Source of the DNA: a bacterium UBP11_UBA4055
Lineage (GTDB): Bacteria > UBA4055
DNA length: 64,000 nt
Assembly: GCA_002382735.1 (NCBI GenBank)
Contig: DFZN01000006.1
Coordinates: forward strand, 1-64,000
Direction: 5' to 3'
Part shown: positions 23,102-32,800 of the stretch, one piece after another
Layout of the letters: the number at the start of each line of letters is the position of its first letter
Position numbering within the stretch: position 1 is the stretch's first letter
Program-made: the position numbers and the translations under genes
The notes under the pieces: model-generated
Told to the model about the DNA's origin: nothing
Seen by the model: only the letters and a program-made list of their open reading frames with translations
Database searches by the model: none

Positions 23102-25936
23102 ATGTCGGATCTCATACAGAAAATATCGGTAGCGTCGGTCGTGAAAGACCCCAAGGAAATGCGTGTAAAGGACAGCATCAGAGAGTTTTTGTCCATTGAT
23201 GTGAACGAACTGAAGATAATCAAGACTTTCTATATTCAGGGGATCGGGGAAAATGACTCTGAAGTGATCGCAAAGGAAATTCTGTGCTGCCCCATAACCG
23301 AAACTTATTCCATTAAAAACGACTTATTCCCTGAATTTCCTGTCAGGCTTGAAATAGCTTTCCAGCCGGGTGTGATGAACCCCGAATCCGAAACTATAAC
23401 CGAAGAGCTGAAGGACAAGGGATACAAAGCTGAGGCGGTGATGATATCCTACACTTACTGCTTTAAGGAAGGTTTGAGCGGTAAAGACCTTCAGACCATA
23501 CGCGACAGAGTTCTTATGAATGCGCAGATACAGACCGAGCTGAAAAAAACTCCCGAAAGTCTGCTCGTGAACCTTAAACCACAGAAGACGGCACTGATCC
23601 CTGTAAGAGAAATGAACGACAGAGAGCTGATGCAGCTTTCGGACTATAAGCTTTTTTTAAACCTGAATGAGATGAGAACGATACAAAATTATTATAAAAA
23701 ACTGGGACGCGACGCTTACGATGTCGAACTTGAAACTCTTGCGCAGACATGGTCGGAGCACTGCGGTCACAAGACCTTCAAGGCTAAAGTAATACTGGAC
23801 GGTGAGGAAAAAAGGTCGATAATCGGGCTTGTGAAAGACACCGAAAAAGCGATCGCACACCCGGATGTGGTCTCGAAATTCGAGGATAATTCGGGAGTAT
23901 TCAGGTTCACCGTAGCTGACGGCGTGGAATACGGAATATGCATAAAGGCCGAGACCCACAACTCGCCGTCGGGTTTGGACCCGTACGGCGGCGCGATGAC
24001 GGGGACGGGCGGCGTGTTAAGGGACATCGCAGGTACAGGAAAGGGCGCCAAGAACATAAGTTCGATAAATGTGTTCTGCTTAGGCGACCCGGAAATGAAA
24101 CTCGAGGATGTTTACCCCGGCTGTCTTCACCCCAGACGGATACTTACAGGCGTTATCGAAGGAGTGAGAGACTACGGCAACAGGATGGGGATACCGACGA
24201 ACAACGGCTCGTTCCATTTCCACAAGGATTTCGGGCCGAAGCCGACGGTACTCGTGGGCGCCGACGGGATCGTTCCCTTAAAGTACGCAAAAAAGGGCCA
24301 GTGTAAAAAAGGCGACCTCTTCATCTCGTTCGGCGGCAAGACCGGAAAGGACGGGATACACGGCGCTACTTTTTCATCGGCCGAGATGACGGAAAAAACA
24401 GCCAACCTCAACAGCGGCGCCGTCCAGATCGGGAACCCGATCGAGGAGAAAAGGACTTTCGACTGCCTGCTCGAGCTCCGCGATATGGATATTTTCACGG
24501 CTTTGACAGACTGCGGCGCCGGAGGCTATTCGTCAGCGGTCGGAGAGATGGGCGAAAAGACAGGAGCGATCGTTCATCTTGAGAAAATACCTTTAAAATA
24601 TCCCGGTCTGTCGTCCTTCGAAAAATGGATATCCGAATCTCAGGAAAGGATGGTCGCCACCGTGCCTAAGGAACATCTGCCGAAGATCGAAAAGATATGT
24701 AAAAAATACAATGTTGACTGGTTCGTGCTGGGCGAGGCGACCGATACAAGAAGGCTGACGATATACGACGGGGATGAACTCGTCTGCGATCTGGACATGG
24801 ATTTTCTGCACGACGGACAGCCGCTCGAGACGATCACCGCGACCTCGGTACCCAGGACGGGCCTAAAAGACGCTGAGTACTATGAGGAGGAAATAAACTA
24901 CACCGAAGCTTTCAAAGATATAATATCCCATCTCAATGTGTGTTCGAAAGAGCCGGTCATCAGGCAGTACGACCACGGCGTGCAGGGAACCTGCGTGGAA
25001 GGCCCACTCTGCGGCAAGCAGAACGACGGCCCGACGGGCGGCTGTATCTTAAAGCCCCTTCACAATTCCGACGCCGCCCTCGTTTTCGGCCATGGCCTCA
25101 ATCCCGTTCTGAACAGGATCGACCCGTACCAGGGAACGCTCTGGGCTTATTACGAAGCGCTGAGCAATGTGATAGCGCTGGGCGGCGATCCCGAGAGGAT
25201 ATTTCTGATCGAGAACCACATCTGGCCTAAACCGACGGAGACCAACCTCGCTGACCTTTACAGAACGGCGCAGGCTCTGTCAGACGCGTGCAAATTCTTC
25301 AGAACCCCGATAATATCAGGCAAGGATTCACTTTCGTCCACATACAAGAACAAAGATATAACTATCGAAGTGCCGCCGGTCGTCTGCGTTTCGGCCAGAG
25401 CGGTCGTCGATGACTGGAGAAGAACTGTCTCACCCGACTTCAAACGGGCCGGATCGCCTCTACTTCTCGTCGGAGATTATTCAAAAGCTCATCTCGGCGG
25501 CTCTATATTCTCAGACAGGCTCGGTCAGCTCGGCACGAAAGTCCCTGAAATAAAAATGGAAACTGCGAAAGAGATATACGATCTTATCTACAAGAATATA
25601 ATGAATGGTAATATACTTTCCGCGTCTGATGTCAGCGAAGGAGGTTCTCTCGTAACCGTTGCGGAAATGGCGATCGGAGGCAAAAAAGGCTTCAATATTT
25701 TCGTAAACGATAAAGTCAGAACGCTTTTCGCCGAAGTCCCGGCAGCCTTCATTATAGAGATGAAGGATATCGACTCGGCCGACGAGCTTATCGGCACGGA
25801 ACTGGCAGTCCAGCTGGGAACTACAACGAACGATTACAGGGCAGTCGCTACGGATTTCAAAGGGAAATTTATAGATATCGATATGACTGAAGTAGAGAAC
25901 TGGTGGAAGACACCGTTCAGGAAGTATTTCGGATAA
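23102..25936 (+). CDS. purL: Phosphoribosylformylglycinamidine synthase, PurS-PurL fusion
   Basis: The 944-residue enzyme performs step four of purine synthesis, FGAR to FGAM. The first ~190 residues look like two PurS-type modules (the second is LEIAFQPGVMNPESETITEELKDKGYKAEAV). They are followed by the linker and the two AIR-synthase-like halves of PurL (QTWSEHCGHKTFKAKV, ETHNSPSGLDPYGGAMTGTGGVLRDI, and in the second half DGPTGG and SGKDSLSSTY). No glutaminase domain follows the C-terminus, so it still needs a separate PurQ, unlike the ~1300-residue large PurL. Start: ATG 23102 with GAGGTGA seven bases upstream. Its TAA shares a base with the next ATG. Confidence 0.92.
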   Translation: MSDLIQKISVASVVKDPKEMRVKDSIREFLSIDVNELKIIKTFYIQGIGENDSEVIAKEILCCPITETYSIKNDLFPEFPVRLEIAFQPGVMNPESETITEELKDKGYKAEAVMISYTYCFKEGLSGKDLQTIRDRVLMNAQIQTELKKTPESLLVNLKPQKTALIPVREMNDRELMQLSDYKLFLNLNEMRTIQNYYKKLGRDAYDVELETLAQTWSEHCGHKTFKAKVILDGEEKRSIIGLVKDTEKAIAHPDVVSKFEDNSGVFRFTVADGVEYGICIKAETHNSPSGLDPYGGAMTGTGGVLRDIAGTGKGAKNISSINVFCLGDPEMKLEDVYPGCLHPRRILTGVIEGVRDYGNRMGIPTNNGSFHFHKDFGPKPTVLVGADGIVPLKYAKKGQCKKGDLFISFGGKTGKDGIHGATFSSAEMTEKTANLNSGAVQIGNPIEEKRTFDCLLELRDMDIFTALTDCGAGGYSSAVGEMGEKTGAIVHLEKIPLKYPGLSSFEKWISESQERMVATVPKEHLPKIEKICKKYNVDWFVLGEATDTRRLTIYDGDELVCDLDMDFLHDGQPLETITATSVPRTGLKDAEYYEEEINYTEAFKDIISHLNVCSKEPVIRQYDHGVQGTCVEGPLCGKQNDGPTGGCILKPLHNSDAALVFGHGLNPVLNRIDPYQGTLWAYYEALSNVIALGGDPERIFLIENHIWPKPTETNLADLYRTAQALSDACKFFRTPIISGKDSLSSTYKNKDITIEVPPVVCVSARAVVDDWRRTVSPDFKRAGSPLLLVGDYSKAHLGGSIFSDRLGQLGTKVPEIKMETAKEIYDLIYKNIMNGNILSASDVSEGGSLVTVAEMAIGGKKGFNIFVNDKVRTLFAEVPAAFIIEMKDIDSADELIGTELAVQLGTTTNDYRAVATDFKGKFIDIDMTEVENWWKTPFRKYFG

Positions 25937-27210
25937 TGGTCAGGATTATAAATATAGAAAAGCAGACGCCTGCGGAATCAGCTGGTTTTCTAAAGAACGA
26001 CAAGATTGTATTTATCAACGGCAATCCGATCGAGGATGCGCTCGATTATAACTTTTATTCATCTGAAGACGAACTTGAGATCGTCATGGTCAGGAATGAG
26101 ACCGAAATGAAGATCAGTGCGTACAGTGATGACCTTCAGGGGATTGATGTCGAAGAGCTTAAGATAAAACACTGCGGCAACAAATGTGTTTTCTGCTTTA
26201 TAGACCAGAATCCGAAAGGCTTAAGGAAGACCATTTATGTCAAAGACGAGGACTACAGATTTTCCTTCCTTTTCGGTAATTATTTCACTCTTACGAATAT
26301 TTCCCAGAAAGAACTCGAGAGGATAATAAGGCTTAAGTTAAGTCCGTTATACATTTCTGTCCATGCGGTGAACAATGAGGCGAGGAGAAAGCTGCTGGGC
26401 ACGAAAAAAGACGACCGGCTTCTGGAAAAGATGAGATATCTGATCTCTGAAGGAATAGAGCTTCATACTCAGGTCGTTCTGTGTCCGGGGATAAATGGCG
26501 GTAGGATACTTGAAGAAACCATCCGCACGATGGGTTCGTTATACCCGGGCGTCCGTTCGCTTGCCGTAGTTCCGGTGGGTCTCACAGATCACAGGGAAAA
26601 ACTGCCTGAACTTTCATCTGTTACACAAAAAAATGCAGAAGAGACTTTAAGGATCATCTCAAAGTTCAACAAAAAGTACAAAAATGAGACCGGAACTAAT
26701 TTCGTCTTCGCTGCGGACGAGTTCTATCTCAAAGCCGGTGTCGATTTTCCTGAAGAGGAATATTATGAAGGCTATCTTCAGTACGAAGACGGCGTCGGAA
26801 TGGCGAGAAATTTCATCGAAAGGTTCAATGAATCGGTCGGTGAGATCCCGGGTAAAACTGCAAAAAGGACCCGTCTTGTAATAGTTACAGGCGAGCTTTT
26901 TTATCCGGTCATGGAAAAATATATAATTAAAGAATTCGCAAAGGTGAAAGGTCTGAAGACCGAATTGGTTAAAGTTCAAAATACTCTTTTCGGGAGCACA
27001 GTTACCGTATCGGGACTTTTGAGCGGAAAAGACATAGCTGCGGCTTCCAGTACGGCACTAAGCAAGACCGATATTCTGCTGATCCCTTCGACATGTTTGA
27101 ATTTCGACGGTAAATTCCTTGATGATCTGACCGTGAGCGATCTTGAAAAAATGACCGGATTCAGAGTGTTTCAGCTCGATAATCCTGTTGAGGTATTCGA
27201 AGAGATGTGA
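25936..27210 (+). CDS. PDZ/radical-SAM DUF512 protein
   Basis: A 424-residue protein of a family common in Firmicutes and FCB anaerobes. Residues 1-65 are a PDZ-like domain (AESAGFLKNDKIVFINGNPIEDALDY). The radical-SAM-like centre follows with CGNKCVFC (Cys80, Cys84, Cys87; CxxxCxxC) and then the DUF512 C-terminal half (VTGELFYPV, FGSTVTVSGLLSGKDI, LLIPSTCLNFDGKFLDDLT). The function is unknown. The ATG shares one base with the purL stop (TAATG). Two stretches of about 60 bases separate it from the selenoprotein gene downstream, which may be a shared Fe-S theme or chance. Confidence 0.88.
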   Translation: MVRIINIEKQTPAESAGFLKNDKIVFINGNPIEDALDYNFYSSEDELEIVMVRNETEMKISAYSDDLQGIDVEELKIKHCGNKCVFCFIDQNPKGLRKTIYVKDEDYRFSFLFGNYFTLTNISQKELERIIRLKLSPLYISVHAVNNEARRKLLGTKKDDRLLEKMRYLISEGIELHTQVVLCPGINGGRILEETIRTMGSLYPGVRSLAVVPVGLTDHREKLPELSSVTQKNAEETLRIISKFNKKYKNETGTNFVFAADEFYLKAGVDFPEEEYYEGYLQYEDGVGMARNFIERFNESVGEIPGKTAKRTRLVIVTGELFYPVMEKYIIKEFAKVKGLKTELVKVQNTLFGSTVTVSGLLSGKDIAAASSTALSKTDILLIPSTCLNFDGKFLDDLTVSDLEKMTGFRVFQLDNPVEVFEEM

Positions 27211-27277
27211 TAAGTGTCATATATATGTTGTATAGTTTATTTTATATTTAGCAGGATTATAAACAACGGAGAAAAAA

Positions 27278-27583
27278 ATGCTTACCGTAACAGATATGGC
27301 AGTTGAAAAAGTGAAGGGAGTCTTAGAACAGCCGGAAAATGAAGCCCAGTTCGTCAGAGTGTATTTTGACGGTATAGGATGAGGCGGGCCGAGACTGGGC
27401 GTCGCCCTTGACAACAAAGCTGACAATGACATTGTGATAAATATTTCTGATATAGAATTTCTTGTTGATCCGAGAAGTGAAGAAATGCTTAAGAGATACG
27501 GAGGCGCGGTCCTCGATTACAGCGACAGAAAGTTCTACGGGGCCGGTTTTACGATCAGGCTGAGGGATGTCGCGGACTGTTAG
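27278..27583 (+). CDS. HesB/IscA-like selenoprotein
   Basis: This frame of 102 codons is interrupted only by TGA at 27380-27382 (codon 35). Read through as selenocysteine it gives MLTVTDMAVEKVKGVLEQPE...VYFDGIG-U-GGPRLGVALDN and ends RDVADC. The fold is that of the IscA/HesB A-type Fe-S family, in which the first ligand Cys is at residue 35. The GUGGPRLG context is that of the known HesB-like selenoproteins of anaerobes. The last residue is Cys101, in the position of the C-terminal ligand pair, while the other Cys of the pair is missing. GGAG lies 7-8 bases before the ATG. It probably handles iron-sulfur or redox chemistry. Confidence in Sec is high because both flanks belong to one domain and the motif recurs in the family. 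Confidence 0.88.
27397..27407 (+). promoter_or_regulatory. Candidate bacterial SECIS hairpin of the HesB-like selenoprotein
   Basis: GGGC-GTC-GCCC forms a stem-loop whose loop begins 18 bases after the UGA. It has G and U at the loop start and an unpaired U just before the stem, as expected of bacterial SECIS elements. An alternative, mutually exclusive pairing of 27383-27386 with 27403-27406 exists. Confidence 0.55.
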
Positions 27584-27600
27584 ATCAGAGAAATTACAGT

Positions 27601-27628
27601 TTGTTTTTTAATTAATTTAGCTTAAATT
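27601..27628 (+). promoter_or_regulatory. Promoter of the 27636 gene, possibly giving a leaderless mRNA
   Basis: TTGTTT (27601-27606), a 16-base spacer and TAAATTTA (from 27623). The expected start, about seven bases after the -10, falls on or next to the ATG at 27636. There is no Shine-Dalgarno in front of that ATG. Confidence 0.4.
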
Positions 27629-27635
27629 TACTGCC

Positions 27636-28883
27636 ATGAAAAGTGTTTTTACAAATATTTTCGCGGCAGTATTCTTTTTTGTAGCATTTTCCTGTTCTTT
27701 CGGAGATGATTACGATACCAGAAAACAGCTGATCGACTCGGACTCGCTTTTTTTAACATCGGCAGCAGATTCGTTGAATTCGCCTTATGTAAAAGCAGAG
27801 GTGAAAGAACTTCTTAAAAGAATATCCTTATCAAAAAAGATATTCCGGCCGTTCAAAGTAGATATTTACAGAACTGACGGGCGCAAATTTGTATTCGATC
27901 ATCAGTCGGAAATGACAATATCGGATATGCTGGATCGTATTGAAGAGCGCACGAAAAAAGCAAAGATACTTCGAATTAATCAGCTCGACCTGGACAACGG
28001 AAAGAAGTTCGTTCTGACCGGTAATTCCTTCAAGGATCTCGAAAAAGAGCCTCTTTACCGTTCCAAAGAAAAAGTGATGGACATGATCGAACGGGCGGCT
28101 CTTGGACCTGACAAAAAAAGCTCGCTTGAATGGATATGGGGCAAAAGTACCGATAACGATGCTTACTATTCGACAAAGCTGACCTATTTCGACGATCAGT
28201 TCTCGCTTTATCCCGAATACAGATTCTTTATAGGCTCCGACCCGTTCAGGGATAAAAACAGCTGGTTCTTCACGCTCAAGGACCACCCTGAAGTTCAGGA
28301 GAGGGTAACTGTCGCCGATGTGCAGGATCAAGAGTATGTTCACGAAGAAAAAAATGAAGAAGTAATCCTGACCGGCGGATCAATAGAGCCAGCTGCTGAA
28401 GAAGTTTTCGACTGCGGATGCCCGGACAAATATCCTGATATTTCGCTCGATATAGTTATGTATGAACAAATGGAGAATGAACAGATTGCCGTAAGCAAAA
28501 GAATGAGTTTCTCCGAGCTTTTTGAACTTGCAACAGGTCAGACCGACATAAAATTTATAAGGCTGACAGGAACAGATTTCTCGTTCGAGGGAGGCGAAGT
28601 GAAAAAGACAGAATCGGAATCCGTCATTGAGATAACCGGAGACATTCAAATTTGCGCAGACAGGCTCAAGAAACACTTATCTGAGGGACTGAACAGCCCG
28701 AATGTAAAAAGAACGGCAGAGCTGATCTATTCAAAAGATAAAAACGGAATGTCATATTATGCCGCGGTTATCACTGTTTATGACGGTCAGGCAACATATT
28801 TTCCGGAGTATAAGATATACGCTTCATCCGAAGTCAGAAAAGACAAAACCAGCTGGTTCAACATGCTTGAGATCATCAAGTAG
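27636..28883 (+). CDS. Exported protein with an internal duplication (unknown function)
   Basis: This 415-residue protein has a signal sequence at 1-20 ending VAFSC, which may be a weak lipobox. Two similar halves follow, roughly residues 55-205 and 273-414. Both open with a strand-rich region around LRINQLDL / IRLTGTDF, and both close with the same pattern: SLYPEYRFFIGSDPFRDKNSWF in the first and TYFPEYKIYASSEVRKDKTSWF in the second. An acidic linker with DCGCPDKYPD joins them. I do not recognise the family. It has no ribosome site. Alternative: a periplasmic binding or carbohydrate-associated duplicated domain, not testable here. Confidence 0.75.
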   Translation: MKSVFTNIFAAVFFFVAFSCSFGDDYDTRKQLIDSDSLFLTSAADSLNSPYVKAEVKELLKRISLSKKIFRPFKVDIYRTDGRKFVFDHQSEMTISDMLDRIEERTKKAKILRINQLDLDNGKKFVLTGNSFKDLEKEPLYRSKEKVMDMIERAALGPDKKSSLEWIWGKSTDNDAYYSTKLTYFDDQFSLYPEYRFFIGSDPFRDKNSWFFTLKDHPEVQERVTVADVQDQEYVHEEKNEEVILTGGSIEPAAEEVFDCGCPDKYPDISLDIVMYEQMENEQIAVSKRMSFSELFELATGQTDIKFIRLTGTDFSFEGGEVKKTESESVIEITGDIQICADRLKKHLSEGLNSPNVKRTAELIYSKDKNGMSYYAAVITVYDGQATYFPEYKIYASSEVRKDKTSWFNMLEIIK

Positions 28884-28899
28884 AGATCTTTTATTTTAT

Positions 28900-28928
28900 T
28901 TGTATTTGCACTTAAATATCAGTATATT
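28900..28928 (+). promoter_or_regulatory. Promoter of the 28957-33061 gene group
   Basis: TTGTAT (28900-28905), 17 bases and TATATT (28923-28928) continuing TAGC. The predicted start is near 28936. It would serve the DUF6922-like, AbiEii and surface-protein genes, which are nearly contiguous. Confidence 0.6.
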
Positions 28929-28956
28929 TAGCTTAATGAAATAAGGTATAAGCATT

Positions 28957-29247
28957 ATGAAACCGGTTTTTCGAAAAGAGCTTTTCTGGGATGTGGATTA
29001 CGAAAAAATTGATTTCACTGAACATGCCCGTTTTGTGATCGGAAGAGTAGCTATGCGCGGAAATCTGAATGACTGGAACACCCTTAAAGATTATTACGGC
29101 CTTGAAACGATCAGATCGGAAGCTGTAAAGATAAGGTATCTCGACAAAAGGACGCTGAGTTATCTATCCGTGATTTTAAATGTAAAAAAGGAAAACTTCA
29201 GATGTTACAATACGGAACCGTCAATCAAGGCACTCTGGGATTATTGA
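28957..29247 (+). CDS. DUF6922-like small protein, likely AbiEii partner
   Basis: A 96-residue protein, MKPVFRKELFWDVDYEKIDF at the start, then FVIGRVAMRGNLNDWNTLKDYYG and LDKRTLSYLSVIL. Short proteins of this kind are commonly found just upstream of AbiEii/nucleotidyltransferase genes and are proposed as antitoxin partners. The sequence has no DNA-binding motif I can see. Its end overlaps the start of the nucleotidyltransferase by 46 bases. GATAAGG-like weak ribosome site. Confidence 0.7.
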   Translation: MKPVFRKELFWDVDYEKIDFTEHARFVIGRVAMRGNLNDWNTLKDYYGLETIRSEAVKIRYLDKRTLSYLSVILNVKKENFRCYNTEPSIKALWDY

Positions 29248-29825
29248 CAGAGTTAATGGCTATGCCCGAACTAAAAGATTTTTTTCTTGTGGGAGGGACA
29301 GCACTCGCTTTAAGGTTAGGACACAGATTTTCAATTGATCTTGACTTTTTTACACTGAATGAATTTGACAGCGAATCACTTTTAGCGGATATTAAAAAAC
29401 GTTTTACAGTTACAGAAGTTGAGAAAAGCAAGAACACACTTAATCTAAGCATTGAGTTCCCGGAAAATTCAGGAAGCAAAGTGAAAATCGATCTAATTCG
29501 ATATGCTTATCCGCTAATAAAACCCGTAGCTGAAATTGACGGAATAAGACTGCTTGAAATAGAGGACATTATACCAATGAAACTTTCGGCAGTAGCTGCG
29601 AGAGGCTCCAAGAAAGATTTCTATGACATATATTTTCTGCTAAAACATTACACCCTTGAAGAAATGTTCGAATTTTTCGATCAGAAATTCGAGAATATGA
29701 ATAAGTTCCACATAATAAAAAGCCTTACATATTTTGAAGATGCTGAAACTGAGACTGATCCTGTTACGATTAACAAAATCACATGGAAAGAGGTTAAACA
29801 CGCGATATTGAGAGAAGTAAAGTAA
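29202..29825 (+). CDS. AbiEii/AbiGii-type nucleotidyltransferase (toxin candidate)
   Basis: A 207-residue MNT-fold protein. The motif FLVGGTALALRLGHRFSIDLDFFT (about residues 26-49) holds the GG and DLD metal-binding residues of the minimal nucleotidyltransferase active site. SAVAARGSKKDFYDIYFLLKHY (about 124-145) is the second helical signature of the AbiEii family. Type IV AbiEii toxins modify tRNA acceptor stems; others are of unknown role. It begins within the preceding gene, so expression is coupled. Its TAA is two bases before the next ATG, so a surface-protein gene follows directly, an odd pairing. Confidence 0.85.
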   Translation: MLQYGTVNQGTLGLLTELMAMPELKDFFLVGGTALALRLGHRFSIDLDFFTLNEFDSESLLADIKKRFTVTEVEKSKNTLNLSIEFPENSGSKVKIDLIRYAYPLIKPVAEIDGIRLLEIEDIIPMKLSAVAARGSKKDFYDIYFLLKHYTLEEMFEFFDQKFENMNKFHIIKSLTYFEDAETETDPVTINKITWKEVKHAILREVK

Positions 29826-29827
29826 TA

Positions 29828-32800
29828 ATGAGAAAAATAGTCACTTATTTAATTATTTTAGTAATAATACAACTGTGGTCAAAGCCGTTTTTCAACCTCA
29901 AGAACTCAGATAGGTCAATTCCGGCTCATGTTAAGATAGATACAGTGAACAAGAGCATTAAACCATACCCTGAAAATCGTGTTCATAGAGCCGGAATATT
30001 CTGGCTGAACATGACAAATTGCGGTTATTTTGGGAATCCGGCAGATGAAATGTACGATCCCTGCACTCAAAAAACAGCGCCTTCGGGAGAACTTCCGGCA
30101 GGATCGGATATTGAGTTTCTGTTTGTAGCAGGGATAATGTTTGGCGGATACCTTGATTCTGCTGATGTTAATATTAAAGGTGCAAATGCTAAGATATTCC
30201 AAGGACCTCTTGCTTCTACTGGCTATGAAGGCTGGAAAGGATTTAACGGTTATTATGATATGCCTAAAGAATTATGGGCTGTAAATTTCACAGAGGATCC
30301 GAGTGGTTCTTTTTTCGGGAATATAAAAGAAAGTTCAAATACAATTGGAAGGAAAAATTGTCTTTTCGAAGATGTTTATGATCCTTTAGCGACCGCTGAA
30401 GAGCAATTCAATATAAATTACACTGATAAATTTGTAGATAGAATATATACCGGAATGGATGATTATGATAGAAGGCTGCATATCCCACTCGGAATTGAGG
30501 TTAAACAAAAAAGTTACGCATGGTCTTATCCATTCGCAAAAAAGTATATAATTATTGATTATACACTATACAATCAAAATAAAGATTACAAAGACATCTT
30601 CGATTTTTTTATGGGCATGTACTTTGATTGTGATGTCGGTTATCTTCCGAGCTATTCTACAGGAGAGATTGCTCAGGATGATATCGGAGGTTTTATAGAA
30701 AATTGGAGCGGTTATATTGATCCTGCCACTGGTCAATCTGAGACGATAAAACTAAATCTGGCGTGGGTTTCAGATAACGATGGACGCCCTTATTATATAA
30801 ATCAGGACACGGGAGATATGATCGAATTGGGAGAAGGCAATCCTTTAGATGGAGCTTTAGGTATAGCAACAATACGCGTACTAAGAAATCCAAATCCTGA
30901 CCTAACTTATTCTTTTAACATTTACAACGCTAATTCGTCAAGCGAATCCTATGACTGGGGTCCGAGGTGGAAAACAGGATTGCATGCTGACTGGCAGTAT
31001 GACCTTAGCTATCAACAGAAAGGATATGACGACAGTAATTATGACAGTTTGTACAATGATATTGGTCAGTTTATGTATGGCGGTAGGACAGAGGGCCGGC
31101 CAATAGGTGATAGAGGCAAATATATGGTTATGTCTAATAATGAGCTAGACTATAACCAAACTTCAATAAGAGAAGTTTATTTGGGTATGGATACTCAGGC
31201 CGATGGAACTCTCATAAGGCAGGCCGATAAATGGCAGAGATGGACAACTGATGTCGATATTGGAAGCGATGGTTTTTCAGAAAATGTTGCTGACGGAACA
31301 ATTGCTGAAATGAACGATCTTGCTAACGGAAAGGATACAAAGTTTATAATTTCTTTTGGCCCTCTCGGAATGGAGAGTACTACTAATTTAGCCTACGATA
31401 GCGATCTTGATGGTCTTCCGGATTCAGTTATAACGAACAAGAAAGTATGGAAGTTTGCTTACGGGGATTCTTTAAAACTCACTCTTGCTTTTATAGTAAA
31501 TAATAATTTCCATACATCAGTTTTACAGGACGCAAATTATAGGGACAGCTCAGTTGTTAATCTATCCGACGGATTAGACATAACACTTTATGATCAGGGC
31601 TGGTACGATGCACTTTACAATGTAAAATGGGCTGAAAGACTGTACGATATTCCAATGTGGGACACTCCCGTCAAAAAATGGGGGGCAGAAAAGAAAGACG
31701 GATGGTACGGCGAAGATGTCGGAAAAGATGGCCTTTTAGCGGATTATGTAGCCTCTGAGTGCTGGTGGACATCTTCAATTTATGGCGGCCCTGACGAAAA
31801 TGAGAGGGATTTTGAACTTACGGACTTTGAATCTCCTGTAACGGATATTTACGGGTTCACTTCTACGAGCGAAGATAATCTTCTTCCCTTCGGTAATAAA
31901 AACGGATCCGGGGGATTTGGTATTACAGGCTCAGAATCTACCGGAGAAGGTTACGGTTATATGGTTAAATATCCAAAGCCTGACGGTGTTTTTCCACAGG
32001 GAACATGGGTCAGGTTCGGATTTGATAACGATGAACTTGACTCGGGTGATGGAGTTCCTGATTTTACAGCACCCCCTCCTCCACCGTCACCTAAACTTAA
32101 AATTTCTTATGATGAAAATGATGTGATCATTGAATGGTCTTCGCATGAAATATTTGAAGAAGCAGGGAATTTAGGCGCGGCAGGATCGGAGCATTTCAGA
32201 GATCCTTTCACAGGCAGAATTGATTTTGAAGGTTATCAGATCATGGTATCTCAAACCAGATTCGCTAAGGATTATGTTGAAGTTTACAGCATCGACAAAG
32301 AAAATTATGCTTACGAAAATGTCGCTGTAATAGGTGAGTATTTATCTGACCCTATTCCTGCGGATACACTTAACGCTTATCCCGGGGATTATCCGGCAAT
32401 TAAAACGGTGAACGGAAAAATATGGCAGCTTGTGTCGTTCGGAGAAAACAGAAGCATGGATGAAAATTTCAAACTGCCTGGAATCTTCAGCTACTCGGTT
32501 ACTTTCGACTCAACATATATCGACGAACTGGGTTTGATCCGGAATTACAAATTCATTTTTAAAAATAAGCTTTTAGCAGACGAATTTTATGTTGCAGTAA
32601 CAGCTTCAGACCACGGTGATGCAAAAAGTGAGACACCACCATTAAAATCAAGCCCGTTGAATAACGGCAGATCAATAATTCCCGTTCAGCTGCAGAATTC
32701 TGACGATGTTGTTGTCGTTCCGAATCCTTACAGAGGGAATGTAGATTACGAGAATATGGGATGGGAGAACCCGGACGGGTCGCATGAATGGACAGAGGAG

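Noticed and set aside
24940..25230. A 96-codon frame inside purL
   Set aside because: It overlaps purL completely in another frame and shows low-complexity Arg/Pro typical of off-frame translation.
1407..29825. A defence island from Doc, PIN/RHH, DUF4143 and AbiEii
   Set aside because: The modules are spread over 28 kb among housekeeping genes. No restriction, CRISPR or retron genes link them.
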